From positions 7,337-71,336 of the forward strand of contig CAZGUH010000020.1 in assembly GCA_964529005.1 (NCBI GenBank): a stretch of DNA of 64,000 nt, written 5' to 3'. Position numbers and translations under genes: made by a program. Of this stretch, positions 17,111 through 24,151 are shown piece after piece. Source of the stretch: CAZGUH01 sp964529005. Its GTDB lineage: Bacteria > Actinomycetota > Acidimicrobiia > Acidimicrobiales > Ilumatobacteraceae. Position 1 is the first letter of the stretch. Each line of letters opens with the position of its first letter. The notes beneath the pieces are model-generated. The model saw nothing but the letters and a program-made list of their open reading frames with translations. It searched no databases and had not been told where the DNA came from.

Positions 17111-17731
17111 TCACAGCCAGGCGGCCGCCAGCTCGTCGCGGCGCGCCGTCCACTCCTCGGCCGTGATGCCGTAGCGCACGTGGTCCTCCCACGTGCCGTC
17201 GATCTCGAGGTAGCGCTCGGCGATCCCTTCGTCGCGGATCCGCAGCTTCTCCATCACCCGCCGGCTGTTGGCGTTGCGCGGGATGATGCAGATCTCGAGC
17301 CGGTGGAGGCGCAGGTCCTCGAATGCGAAGCGGCACAGCACGACGACGCCCTCGGCGACGTAGGAACGGCCGGCGCGGGCGCGGTCGATCCAGTAGCCGA
17401 CGGTGCCCGATTGCATCGCGCCGCGCATGATGTTGTTGAGGTTGACCTCGCCCGCGAACGCGCCGTCGACGAACAGGCCGAACGCGTAGCCGGTGCCGTT
17501 CTGCCGGTCGCGATCGCGAGCGACACAGCGGGCGGTGAACGCGTCACGGTCGCGGCTGGGATCGGCCTGGTGCAGCGGCCTGCTCGGCTCCCACGGGGTC
17601 AGCCAGCTCTCGTTGCGCACCCGCACCTCGCTCCACGCAGCGAAGTCGGGTGGGCCGAGCGGCCGCAGCGTGACCCGCTTGCCGTACAACCGGAACGCCG
17701 AGCCGGCGGCGGCCGGATGACGGGCGCTCAC
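17111..17731 (-). CDS. GNAT family N-acetyltransferase, RimJ/RimL type
   Basis: 206 residues. Family features: N-terminal 'RLYGKRVTLRPLGPPDF', the mid-protein 'EVNLNNIM' strand, 'GYWIDRARAGRSYVAEG' (acetyl-CoA loop) and 'NANSRRVMEKL'. RimJ-like enzymes acetylate N-termini of ribosomal proteins or small substrates using acetyl-CoA; the target here is unknown. The GTG at 17731 overlaps the previous gene's TGA (GTGA), so it is coupled to the Ppx-like gene. An upstream ATG at 17809 in the same frame would overlap that gene by 80 bp and is not favoured. Confidence 0.85.
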   Translation of the reverse strand: MSARHPAAAGSAFRLYGKRVTLRPLGPPDFAAWSEVRVRNESWLTPWEPSRPLHQADPSRDRDAFTARCVARDRDRQNGTGYAFGLFVDGAFAGEVNLNNIMRGAMQSGTVGYWIDRARAGRSYVAEGVVVLCRFAFEDLRLHRLEICIIPRNANSRRVMEKLRIRDEGIAERYLEIDGTWEDHVRYGITAEEWTARRDELAAAWL

Positions 17732-18300
17732 GGGCGTGGCTCCTGTGGCGCGGCGACGATCACGCGCTCGACGTGCAGCCGCCGCATCACCCCGACCAGC
17801 GCGCAGCACCCGGCGACGCTGCGGTCCACCTCCGACGGCAGCAGCCCGGGGTTGTGCGCTCGCGCGGCCGCGTCCTCGGTGGCGAGCGTGCGGAAGACGT
17901 CCTCGGCCGCGGCGCGTTCGAGCACGAAGCCCTGCAGCTCGTCGGGATCGCGGCGGCCGACTTCGACCGCCGCCACCGTCTCGAGGGCATCACCGATGCA
18001 GACGACCGTCGCGGCCTGCATCACGTCGGGCATCTCGCGCACCGCGTCGTCGATGTGATCGACGACGCGCCCGATCGCGTTCGTCAGCTCCTCGGGGCGC
18101 GGCGGATCGCTGCCGAGTTCGTCGCGCCGCAACACCCCCACCCCCACCGGGAACGTCCAGCGCCGGCGCACGGCATCGGCGGGTTCGACGTCGCCGAGCG
18201 CGACCTCGATGTCGTCGTCGTCGATCGCGATGGCGAGCACCGGCGGGAGGACCTCGGCGCGGCCGTCGAGCGCGGCGATCACGGACGTCAGGTCGATCAC
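17728..18300 (-). CDS. Degenerate Ppx/GppA phosphatase homologue lacking the N-terminal ATPase lobe
   Basis: 190 residues. The central and C-terminal parts match the second lobe of exopolyphosphatases: 'GSDPPRPEELTNA' resembles the family's HSDPPT-PEEL segment, and 'NPGLLPSEVDRSVAGCCALVGVMRRL' resembles the HPG-RADVIVAG motif. The N-terminal lobe with the DxGSNS/TRL phosphate loop is absent, and the conserved Gly-rich 'GxAGT' loop reads 'CIGDALET'. It is therefore probably not an active polyphosphatase. It follows DUF501 (overlap GTGA), the same partner as Rv1025-Rv1026 in M. tuberculosis, which supports descent from Ppx. A regulatory or sensor role is possible but unproven. Confidence 0.6.
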   Translation of the reverse strand: MIDLTSVIAALDGRAEVLPPVLAIAIDDDDIEVALGDVEPADAVRRRWTFPVGVGVLRRDELGSDPPRPEELTNAIGRVVDHIDDAVREMPDVMQAATVVCIGDALETVAAVEVGRRDPDELQGFVLERAAAEDVFRTLATEDAAARAHNPGLLPSEVDRSVAGCCALVGVMRRLHVERVIVAAPQEPRP

Positions 18301-18758
18301 CGCGGGGCCTCGTCCGTCCGCGACAGCTGGTCGGCCACCCACCGGCCGACGGGATCGTCGCCGCCGGCCAGCAGCCAGGCGTAATGGGCGTGCAAGCACT
18401 TCACGCCGACGCGGGTGCCGGCGACGCCACCCGACGGGCGCGGCCCGGTGTGGCCGGCCGGAATCGCCGCGTCGCGCTCCGCGGCGTAGCGGGCGTGCGC
18501 GGCCGCGATCTCGCCGGCCGGGATCGCCCGCTCGGCGGCGTCCACGCCGCCCGCGGCCTCGAGCTGGCTCACCGCCACGACCGCCTCCCGACCGACCAGC
18601 CAATACAGCGTCGGCATCGGCGTGCCGTCGGGGAGCAAGGGCGCGTTGCGGATGACGAGCGGCTCGCCCGCGGCGTCGCGGACCGCGACCGTGAAGTCGC
18701 CGACCGGCTCACGACCGAGAAGGGCTGCGACGCGGTCGCGATCGCTCGGCGCTGCCAC
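18297..18758 (-). CDS. DUF501 domain protein
   Basis: 153 residues matching the DUF501 family (M. tuberculosis Rv1025): 'VAALLGREPVGDF' at the start, 'RNAPLLPDGTPMPTLYWLVG' split by a conserved turn, and the late 'CLHAHYAWLLAGGDDPVGRW' region with conserved Cys and His that look like a small metal or catalytic site. Function is unknown. It starts 4 bp after coxG stops and overlaps the Ppx-like gene by GTGA. In mycobacteria this gene lies with eno and divIC, but here those are 13 kb away. Confidence 0.85.
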   Translation of the reverse strand: MAAPSDRDRVAALLGREPVGDFTVAVRDAAGEPLVIRNAPLLPDGTPMPTLYWLVGREAVVAVSQLEAAGGVDAAERAIPAGEIAAAHARYAAERDAAIPAGHTGPRPSGGVAGTRVGVKCLHAHYAWLLAGGDDPVGRWVADQLSRTDEAPR

Positions 18759-18762
18759 GGCC

Positions 18763-19437
18763 TCAACGAGAACGGCGGCGACGGCGCAGCACGAAGAGCA
18801 GCACCGCCAGCCCGCCGATGACGGGCAGCACGCGCTTCAACAGCGGGGCCCCGGCCGTCCCGAGCAGGTCGATGGGCTCTGCTGCCGGCCCTGCGACGGT
18901 GCGGACCCCGGTGGCCGGCTCCGGAGCCCGCTCGCTCGCGGGTTCGTCGTCGGCGCCCGTCGACTGGTCCGCCGCATCCGGCCCGCCGTCGTTGGCGGAC
19001 AGCATCGTGTCGAGGTTCGTGGCGAACTGCGCCATCAGCTTCTCGCTGACGTCCGTCATCGCGCCGCGGCCGAACTGTGCGACCTTGCCGGTGATCGAGA
19101 GGTCCGTGTGCACGGCGCATTTCGTGATCGCGTCGGAGACGCTTTCGAGCTGCGCCGTGATCCGTGCCGACGCGTTGCCCTTGCCGCCCGTGTCACGCCC
19201 TTCGGCCTTCAGCACCGCGCGGTGGCTGGCGTCGTCGCGATCGATGAACGCGGCCTGGCCTTTGAACGCCGCGGTGATCGGCCCCACCTTGACCTTGACC
19301 GTGCCGCGGTACGTGTCGCCGTCGATCTCCTCGAGCTGAGCTCCGGGCATGCACGGTGCGATGCGCTCGACGTCGGTGAGCACGGCCCATGTCTGCTCGA
19401 TCGGCCGGTTCACGGTGAATTCGTTCACGAGTTCCAT
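18763..19437 (-). CDS. coxG: CoxG-like SRPBCC protein with C-terminal membrane anchor
   Basis: 224 residues. The first ~150 form an SRPBCC/CoxG domain ('NEFTVNRPIEQTWAVLTD', 'CMPGAQLEEID', 'GKVAQFGRGAM'). An acidic linker of ~45 residues follows, then one membrane segment ('VLPVIGGLAVLLFVL') and an Arg-rich end. CoxG proteins accompany CO dehydrogenase and in studied cases recruit or anchor the enzyme at the membrane. Its start overlaps the mocA-like gene by 13 bp, linking it to molybdenum hydroxylase maturation. Confidence 0.85.
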   Translation of the reverse strand: MELVNEFTVNRPIEQTWAVLTDVERIAPCMPGAQLEEIDGDTYRGTVKVKVGPITAAFKGQAAFIDRDDASHRAVLKAEGRDTGGKGNASARITAQLESVSDAITKCAVHTDLSITGKVAQFGRGAMTDVSEKLMAQFATNLDTMLSANDGGPDAADQSTGADDEPASERAPEPATGVRTVAGPAAEPIDLLGTAGAPLLKRVLPVIGGLAVLLFVLRRRRRSR

Positions 19438-19979
19438 CGCGTCAGGTCCCCTACGGTGTCGATGTCGGCCGGTGAGCCCTCACACGGTACTTCTCGCACG
19501 AGATCCGGTCGAAGGCGCATCAGAGAACGCGCCCCCTCGTCGCCGGAGGGCGGCAGCAACTCCCACACGGTTGCGTCGAGCCGCACCGGGTTGGCCCGCC
19601 GACCGTCGTAGGTCGCAGCGACGATCGGCGCCTCGACGCTGGCGACCGCCCGCCACGCGCCCGGTTCGATGAACGGCTGATCGGCGAGGCCGACTACGAC
19701 CGCGGTGGCGCCGCGCGCCGACGCCGCGGAGATGCCCGCACGCAGCGATGTCATCTGGCCCGCAGGCCAGTCGGGGTTGGGAACCTCGACGGCGCCGGCC
19801 GGCACGTCGAGCGGAACCGCGCCGGTGACCACGAGCACCTCGCCGAGATCGGCCGCGATCGCGTGGTCGAGAGCCCACAGATAGACCGGGCGGCCGCGCA
19901 GCGACGCCAACAGCTTGTGCTCGGACGCCGCGAAACGGGACCCGCCGCCCGCGGCGAGCAGGACGACGGAGAGCGGCAC
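19425..19979 (-). CDS. MobA/MocA-like molybdopterin nucleotidyltransferase
   Basis: 184 residues, NTP-transferase fold. The N-terminus 'VVLLAAGGGSRFAASEHKLL' has the nucleotide loop G-x-G-x-R and the conserved Lys; 'GLADQPFIEP' holds the metal-binding Asp. The family adds CMP or GMP to molybdopterin (MocA makes MCD, the form used by CO and xanthine dehydrogenases). Adjacent coxG and nearby xdhC/coxE/coxD favour the MocA role (inference). It is divergent from the NlpC/P60 gene. Confidence 0.86.
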   Translation of the reverse strand: MPLSVVLLAAGGGSRFAASEHKLLASLRGRPVYLWALDHAIAADLGEVLVVTGAVPLDVPAGAVEVPNPDWPAGQMTSLRAGISAASARGATAVVVGLADQPFIEPGAWRAVASVEAPIVAATYDGRRANPVRLDATVWELLPPSGDEGARSLMRLRPDLVREVPCEGSPADIDTVGDLTRWNS

Positions 19980-20037
19980 GGGTGCAAGTTACATGGCTGT
20001 CATGCGACGAATCGATGACGAAAAGATGACGACGCGC

Positions 20038-20067
20038 TTGAACATTGCGTTTTCATGTCGGTACCAT
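20038..20067 (+). promoter_or_regulatory. Candidate sigma-70-type promoter for the NlpC/P60 gene
   Basis: TTGAAC at 20038-20043 and TACCAT at 20062-20067 with an 18-bp spacer, in the least GC-rich stretch of this intergenic region. It would give a 5' leader of roughly 160 nt, consistent with a structured RNA before the gene. Confidence 0.4.
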
Positions 20068-20094
20068 GTCGGCGGCCGCGGTGGTCCGTCATCG

Positions 20095-20212
20095 TTCGCT
20101 CAACGGCGAGCACGCGTGACGGTCCAGCGCGGGGTGCGTGGCGCTCTCGTACGGCGCGGCGCCGTGTCGGGCATCTTTCCGCCCCCACGACGCTCAGCCC
20201 GTCTCGAGCGGG
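20095..20212 (+). promoter_or_regulatory. Candidate c-di-AMP riboswitch (ydaO/yuaA class) before a cell-wall hydrolase gene
   Basis: The leader contains elements in the ydaO order: a closing stem CGCTC (20097-20101) with GAGCG (20206-20210), CGCTCAAC at the 5' side, GGGGTG at 20130-20135, and a 3' block with CTTTCC (20175-20180), a C-run, CGACGCTCAGCCC and GAGCG, resembling the known CUUUCC...CCGUCAGCUAACC...AAGCG consensus. It ends 8 nt before the Shine-Dalgarno. In actinobacteria this class controls NlpC/P60 and Rpf cell-wall hydrolases, which fits the gene downstream. I matched it by eye and the pseudoknot and both ligand pockets are not verified. Confidence 0.48.
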
Positions 20213-20236
20213 TGGTCTCAGGAGGTTTCTCAACGC

Positions 20237-20914
20237 ATGACCCCGTCTCGCTCGAGACGTGATCGCGCAATGCTGGCCGTCATCGGAACGGTCGCCAGCG
20301 CCATGGTCGTCTCCACGCTCGCCGTTGGCCCGGCCACGCTCGCCGAGGCTGGCGCTGCCACCACGGCATCCCGGGGAGTCGCCGACGAGCTCGCCGGCCA
20401 AGCGACGTCCGCGCTCACGCTGCTCCAGGCGTACCGCAGCACCGGGTCGTGGGATGCCCTGGCCGCCTACTCCCGCAGCCGCGAGGCGATCGCCGCCGTC
20501 GTCGGCTCCCGGCTGGAGATCGACCCGGATCGCCTCGAGTCCGCGTGGGCCTCGGCCGACGTCACGCATCAGGAGGCGCTGATGGCGGCGTTCACCCAGC
20601 TCGGTGTGCCGTACCGGCGGAACACGTCGAAGGCCGGGATCGGCTTCGATTGCAGCGGTCTGACGACGTACGCCTGGAGCGTGGCCGGCGTCGCGCTCAC
20701 CCGCAGCAGCCGCACGCAGATCCGCGCCGCCGCCACCCGCACCGCGACGACGGCGCAGGCCGGCGACCTTGCGTACTACCCAGGTCACGTCATGATGTGG
20801 CTGGGCGTCGACAACGCGATCGTCCACGCGCCGCAGACCGGCCAGGTCGTGTCGGTGGACTTCTTCGCCACCCGCCGGGCGAAGTCGATCCAGTTCGGCA
20901 ACCCGATCGCCTGA
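20237..20914 (+). CDS. Secreted NlpC/P60 family peptidoglycan endopeptidase
   Basis: 225 residues with a signal peptide (Arg-rich start, hydrophobic core, Ala-rich end near residue 38), a helical stretch, and a C-terminal NlpC/P60 domain. Catalytic Cys is in 'GFDCSGLT', the His in 'GHVMMWLG', and the third polar residue near 'AIVHAPQ'. Such enzymes cut peptide cross-links of the wall outside the cell. ATG 20237 follows GGAGGT at 20221-20226. It sits on the plus strand in the middle of the minus-strand cox accessory genes, and its long leader holds the riboswitch candidate. Confidence 0.9.
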   Translation: MTPSRSRRDRAMLAVIGTVASAMVVSTLAVGPATLAEAGAATTASRGVADELAGQATSALTLLQAYRSTGSWDALAAYSRSREAIAAVVGSRLEIDPDRLESAWASADVTHQEALMAAFTQLGVPYRRNTSKAGIGFDCSGLTTYAWSVAGVALTRSSRTQIRAAATRTATTAQAGDLAYYPGHVMMWLGVDNAIVHAPQTGQVVSVDFFATRRAKSIQFGNPIA

Positions 20915-20927
20915 TCGCCGTCCGATC

Positions 20928-22046
20928 TCAGTGGATCGGGCCGGTTCCGTCCTTCAGCGACGGGGCGCGACGGCCCGTCTTGTGGGCGATGATCTCGGCG
21001 CAGATCGAGATCGCCGTCTCTTCGGGCGTCCGTGCGCCGATGTCGAGGCCGACGGGCGACATCAACCGAGCGAGCTGCTCGGGCTGGTCGATCCCGGCCT
21101 CCGCCAACCGCTCCAGGCGCTTCTCGTGGGTGCGCCGGCTGCCCATCACGCCGATGTAGCCCGCGCGTGACTCGAGCGCGCCGCGCACCGCGGGCACGTC
21201 GAACTTGGCATCGTGGGTCAGCACGCACACCGCGTCGCGCGGCGACAGCTGGCGGCCCCGTTCGGCGAACAGAGTGTCCGGCCAGCTGACGACGATCTCG
21301 TCGGCCATCGGGAAGCGGCGGTGCGTCGCGAACACCGCCCGGGCGTCGCACACCACGACGTGATAGCCGAGGACCTTGGCGACCTTGGCCAGCGCGGCGG
21401 TGAAGTCGACCGCGCCGAAGATCCACATCTGCGGAGGCGGCGCATGGGTCTCGATGAACACCGCAACCGTCGGCGCGTCGGCGAGATCCTCGGGCGTGGT
21501 CTCACCGTGCGGGCCGTAGTGGCGCACGCTCGTGCGGCCCGCTTCCAGCTCGGCGAGCGCATCGCGCCCGACGATGCGATCGAGTTCGCTGTCGCCGAGG
21601 CCGCCGACGGGCTGCTGCCCAGGTCGGACCAGCAGCTTCGCTCCCGCGCTGGCGCCGTCGAGGACGGTCGCCACGGCGAGCGGCTCCGCGGCGCGCAGGC
21701 CGTCGCGCACGAGCGCATGGACGTCGGCCGTCGGCGCCAGCGGCTCGATGAACAGGTGGATCGTCCCGCCGCACGTCAGGCCGACGGCGAACGCCTGGTC
21801 GTCGCTGTAGCCGAAGCTGACCAGGCGGGGTCGAGCGTCGGTCCCCAAGATGTCGAGCGCTTCGCTGACGACCGCGCCTTCGACGCAGCCGCCGCTGACG
21901 CTGCCGGCGACCTCGCCGTCCTCGCTCACCGCCATCGCCGCGCCGGGTTCGCGCGGCCCGCTTCCGTCGGTGTCCACGACCCGGGCCATGGCCACACGCC
22001 GACCCGCGGCGTGCCAACGGTCGATGTCGTCCAGGATGTCCTTCAT
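20928..22046 (-). CDS. coxF: XdhC/CoxF family molybdoenzyme maturation factor
   Basis: 372 residues. The N-terminal XdhC_CoxI domain carries 'ARVVDTDGSGPREPGAAM' and 'GSVSGGCVEGAV', whose Cys is the conserved molybdopterin-binding or sulfuration-linked residue. The C-terminal Rossmann XdhC_C domain has 'GYHVVVCDAR', 'HDAKFD' and 'GYIGVMGSRRT'. These proteins bind and protect sulfurated Mo cofactor before insertion into xanthine or CO dehydrogenase. It overlaps coxE by ATGA. CoxF versus CoxI cannot be told apart without the enzyme genes. Confidence 0.86.
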   Translation of the reverse strand: MKDILDDIDRWHAAGRRVAMARVVDTDGSGPREPGAAMAVSEDGEVAGSVSGGCVEGAVVSEALDILGTDARPRLVSFGYSDDQAFAVGLTCGGTIHLFIEPLAPTADVHALVRDGLRAAEPLAVATVLDGASAGAKLLVRPGQQPVGGLGDSELDRIVGRDALAELEAGRTSVRHYGPHGETTPEDLADAPTVAVFIETHAPPPQMWIFGAVDFTAALAKVAKVLGYHVVVCDARAVFATHRRFPMADEIVVSWPDTLFAERGRQLSPRDAVCVLTHDAKFDVPAVRGALESRAGYIGVMGSRRTHEKRLERLAEAGIDQPEQLARLMSPVGLDIGARTPEETAISICAEIIAHKTGRRAPSLKDGTGPIH

Positions 22047-23170
22047 CTGCTTCCGATCGCTCGGGCGAGCTGCTCCATCGCGTCCAACGAGTGGCCTTCC
22101 ACGAAGTGGTCAACATACGGCAACGCCGCCGCCATGCCCCGCGCGAGGGGGGCGTAACCCGGCGTGACCTTCAACGGGTTGACCCAGATCAGCGAGTGGG
22201 TGACGCGCTGGAGGCGCTCCATCTGCTCGGCGAGCAGCGTCGGATCGCCGCGGTCCCAGCCGTCGGAGAGCACCACGACGATCGCGCCGCGGGCCATGCC
22301 CCGCACGCCCCACAGGTCGTTGAAGGCGCGCAGGCCCTCGCCGAGGCGTGTGCCGCCGCTCCAGTCGACGACCCGATCGGCAGCCCGGGCGAGCGCGACG
22401 TCCGGATCGCGGCTCGCCAGCTCGCGGGTCATGCGCGTGAGGCGCGTGCCGAGCGCGAACGCTTCGACGCGCTGGCGGCCGGCGACGGCCGCATGGACGA
22501 ACCGCAGCAGCGCGCGTGCGTACGGCTCCATCGATCCGCTGACGTCCAGCAGCAGCACGAGGCGCCGTTGCCGCTCGCCGTGCGCGCGCCACGCCCTGCG
22601 CATCGGCTCGCCACCGGCGCGCAGCGCGGCGCGCAGTGTGCGCCGAACGTCGGGACGGCGGGCGATCGACGACGGCGTGAGCCGCAGCGATCGGCGCGGC
22701 GCGCCGACGAAGCGCATGCGCGCCATCAGTTGCTGGGCGAGGACCAGCTCCTCGGCGGTGTACGTGGAGAAGTCCTTGTGTCGTAACACCTCCAGCGCGC
22801 TGAAGCGCAGGACCAACGCCTGCTCGCCGTCGCCCTCCTCGGCGCGATCGTCGTCGTCGGCGTCGTCGTCCGCGCCACCGGGCTCGTCGACCAGCAACGT
22901 GACGTTGACCTGCTCGACCGCGACGTCGAGCGGCGGCTCGGCGAGCTGTCGCTGCGACCAGAACACGTCGAACGCCCGGTCGTACACCTCGATGTCCTCC
23001 GGGCGACGTACGAGGGTGGCCCGCCCGGACCAGTACACCGTCTCGCGGCGGTCGACCCCCGCCTGGACGAGGGCTTCGGCGAACGTCAGCACGCATCCGA
23101 CCGGCACCGACATGCCCGATCCGCGCAGCACGCGGCCGAAGGCGACCGCGATGTCCGTCGGCGCGGCCAT
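22043..23170 (-). CDS. coxE: CoxE-like von Willebrand factor A domain protein
   Basis: 375 residues. A long N-terminal region includes an acidic loop (Asp/Glu-rich near residues 115-130), followed by a VWA domain with the metal site 'LLLDVSGSM', the later Thr in 'WSGGTRLGEGL', and 'VVLSDGWDRGD'. In Oligotropha, CoxE works with the AAA+ protein CoxD to assemble the [CuSMoO2] centre of CO dehydrogenase; related pairs act as MoxR/VWA chaperones. ATG 23170 leaves 5 bp to the coxD stop, and the end overlaps coxF by four bases, so D-E-F are one operon. Confidence 0.88.
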   Translation of the reverse strand: MAAPTDIAVAFGRVLRGSGMSVPVGCVLTFAEALVQAGVDRRETVYWSGRATLVRRPEDIEVYDRAFDVFWSQRQLAEPPLDVAVEQVNVTLLVDEPGGADDDADDDDRAEEGDGEQALVLRFSALEVLRHKDFSTYTAEELVLAQQLMARMRFVGAPRRSLRLTPSSIARRPDVRRTLRAALRAGGEPMRRAWRAHGERQRRLVLLLDVSGSMEPYARALLRFVHAAVAGRQRVEAFALGTRLTRMTRELASRDPDVALARAADRVVDWSGGTRLGEGLRAFNDLWGVRGMARGAIVVVLSDGWDRGDPTLLAEQMERLQRVTHSLIWVNPLKVTPGYAPLARGMAAALPYVDHFVEGHSLDAMEQLARAIGSR

Positions 23171-23175
23171 CGCGC

Positions 23176-24105
23176 TCAGCGCAAGCCGTGCGCCACGGCG
23201 TTCTTCACCAGCGCGCCGACGCCGTGCTGGCGCACCCGTTCGTGATCCTCGCGGTACTTCAGCACCGTGCCGAGCGTCGCTTCGACGATCGTGTCGTCGA
23301 GGGTGACGCACCCGAGCGCGGCGAGCGCGGCGGCCCAGTCGATCGTCTCCGCCACGCCGGGCGGCTTGTACAGCTGGAGCTCACGCAGACCGGCGACCGC
23401 CGCCGCGACCTGCCGTGCCAACGCCTCGTCCACGCCGGGCAGGCGCAGGCGGACGATGCTGACCTCACGCTCGAAGCTCGGGTGCTCGACCCAGTGGTAG
23501 AGGCAGCGCCGCTTGAGGGCGTCGTGCACGTCGCGCGTGCGGTTCGAGGTGAGGATCACCACCGGCGGGACGTTGGCGCGGAAGGCGCCGAGCTCGGGCA
23601 CCGTGATCTGGTAGTCGGAGAGCACCTCGAGCAGGTAGGCCTCGAACTCGTCGTCGGCGCGGTCGACCTCGTCGATCAACAGCACCGGGCGCGGCCCCTC
23701 GCGGTTCTCGATCGCTCGCAGCAGCGCCCGCTTGACGAGAAATCGTTCGTCGTACAGCTGGTGCTCGAGCTCGGCGGTGCCGAGCCCGCGTGCTTCACCG
23801 CTCGCCTCGGCAGCGCGCACGTGCAACAGCTGCCGTGCGTAGTCCCAGTCGTAGACGGCCTGCGCGAGGTCGACGCCCTCGTAGCACTGCAAGCGGATGA
23901 GTTCGCCGCCCATCCAGCGGCTGAGCACCTTGGCGACCTCGGTCTTGCCGACGCCGGCCTCCCCCTCGAGCAGGAGCGGGCGGTGCAAGGCGAGGGCGAG
24001 GAAGATCGCCGTGGCGAGACCTTCGTCGGGGAGGTAGCCGTTCTCGCTGAGCGCCGCGGAGACCTGCTCTGGCGACGTAGGGATGCGCGGCGGGGGGAAA
24101 GCCAT
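23176..24105 (-). CDS. coxD: MoxR-type AAA+ ATPase, CoxD-like
   Basis: 309 residues, AAA+ fold: Walker A 'GEAGVGKTEVAK' near residue 46, Walker B 'VLLIDEVDRAD', sensor 1 'VILTSNRTRD', and the lid domain after 'YHWVEHPSFERE'. MoxR ATPases act with VWA partners to remodel or load metalloenzymes; its partner is the next gene. The head of the operon lies 46 bp from the divergent glgX start. Identification as CoxD rather than generic MoxR rests on the coxE/F/G and mocA neighbours. Confidence 0.87.
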   Translation of the reverse strand: MAFPPPRIPTSPEQVSAALSENGYLPDEGLATAIFLALALHRPLLLEGEAGVGKTEVAKVLSRWMGGELIRLQCYEGVDLAQAVYDWDYARQLLHVRAAEASGEARGLGTAELEHQLYDERFLVKRALLRAIENREGPRPVLLIDEVDRADDEFEAYLLEVLSDYQITVPELGAFRANVPPVVILTSNRTRDVHDALKRRCLYHWVEHPSFEREVSIVRLRLPGVDEALARQVAAAVAGLRELQLYKPPGVAETIDWAAALAALGCVTLDDTIVEATLGTVLKYREDHERVRQHGVGALVKNAVAHGLR

Positions 24106-24151
24106 CGAGGGTCAGACTAACCCGGGCCCTCGCGTGGCAGGCTGGCGAGCC

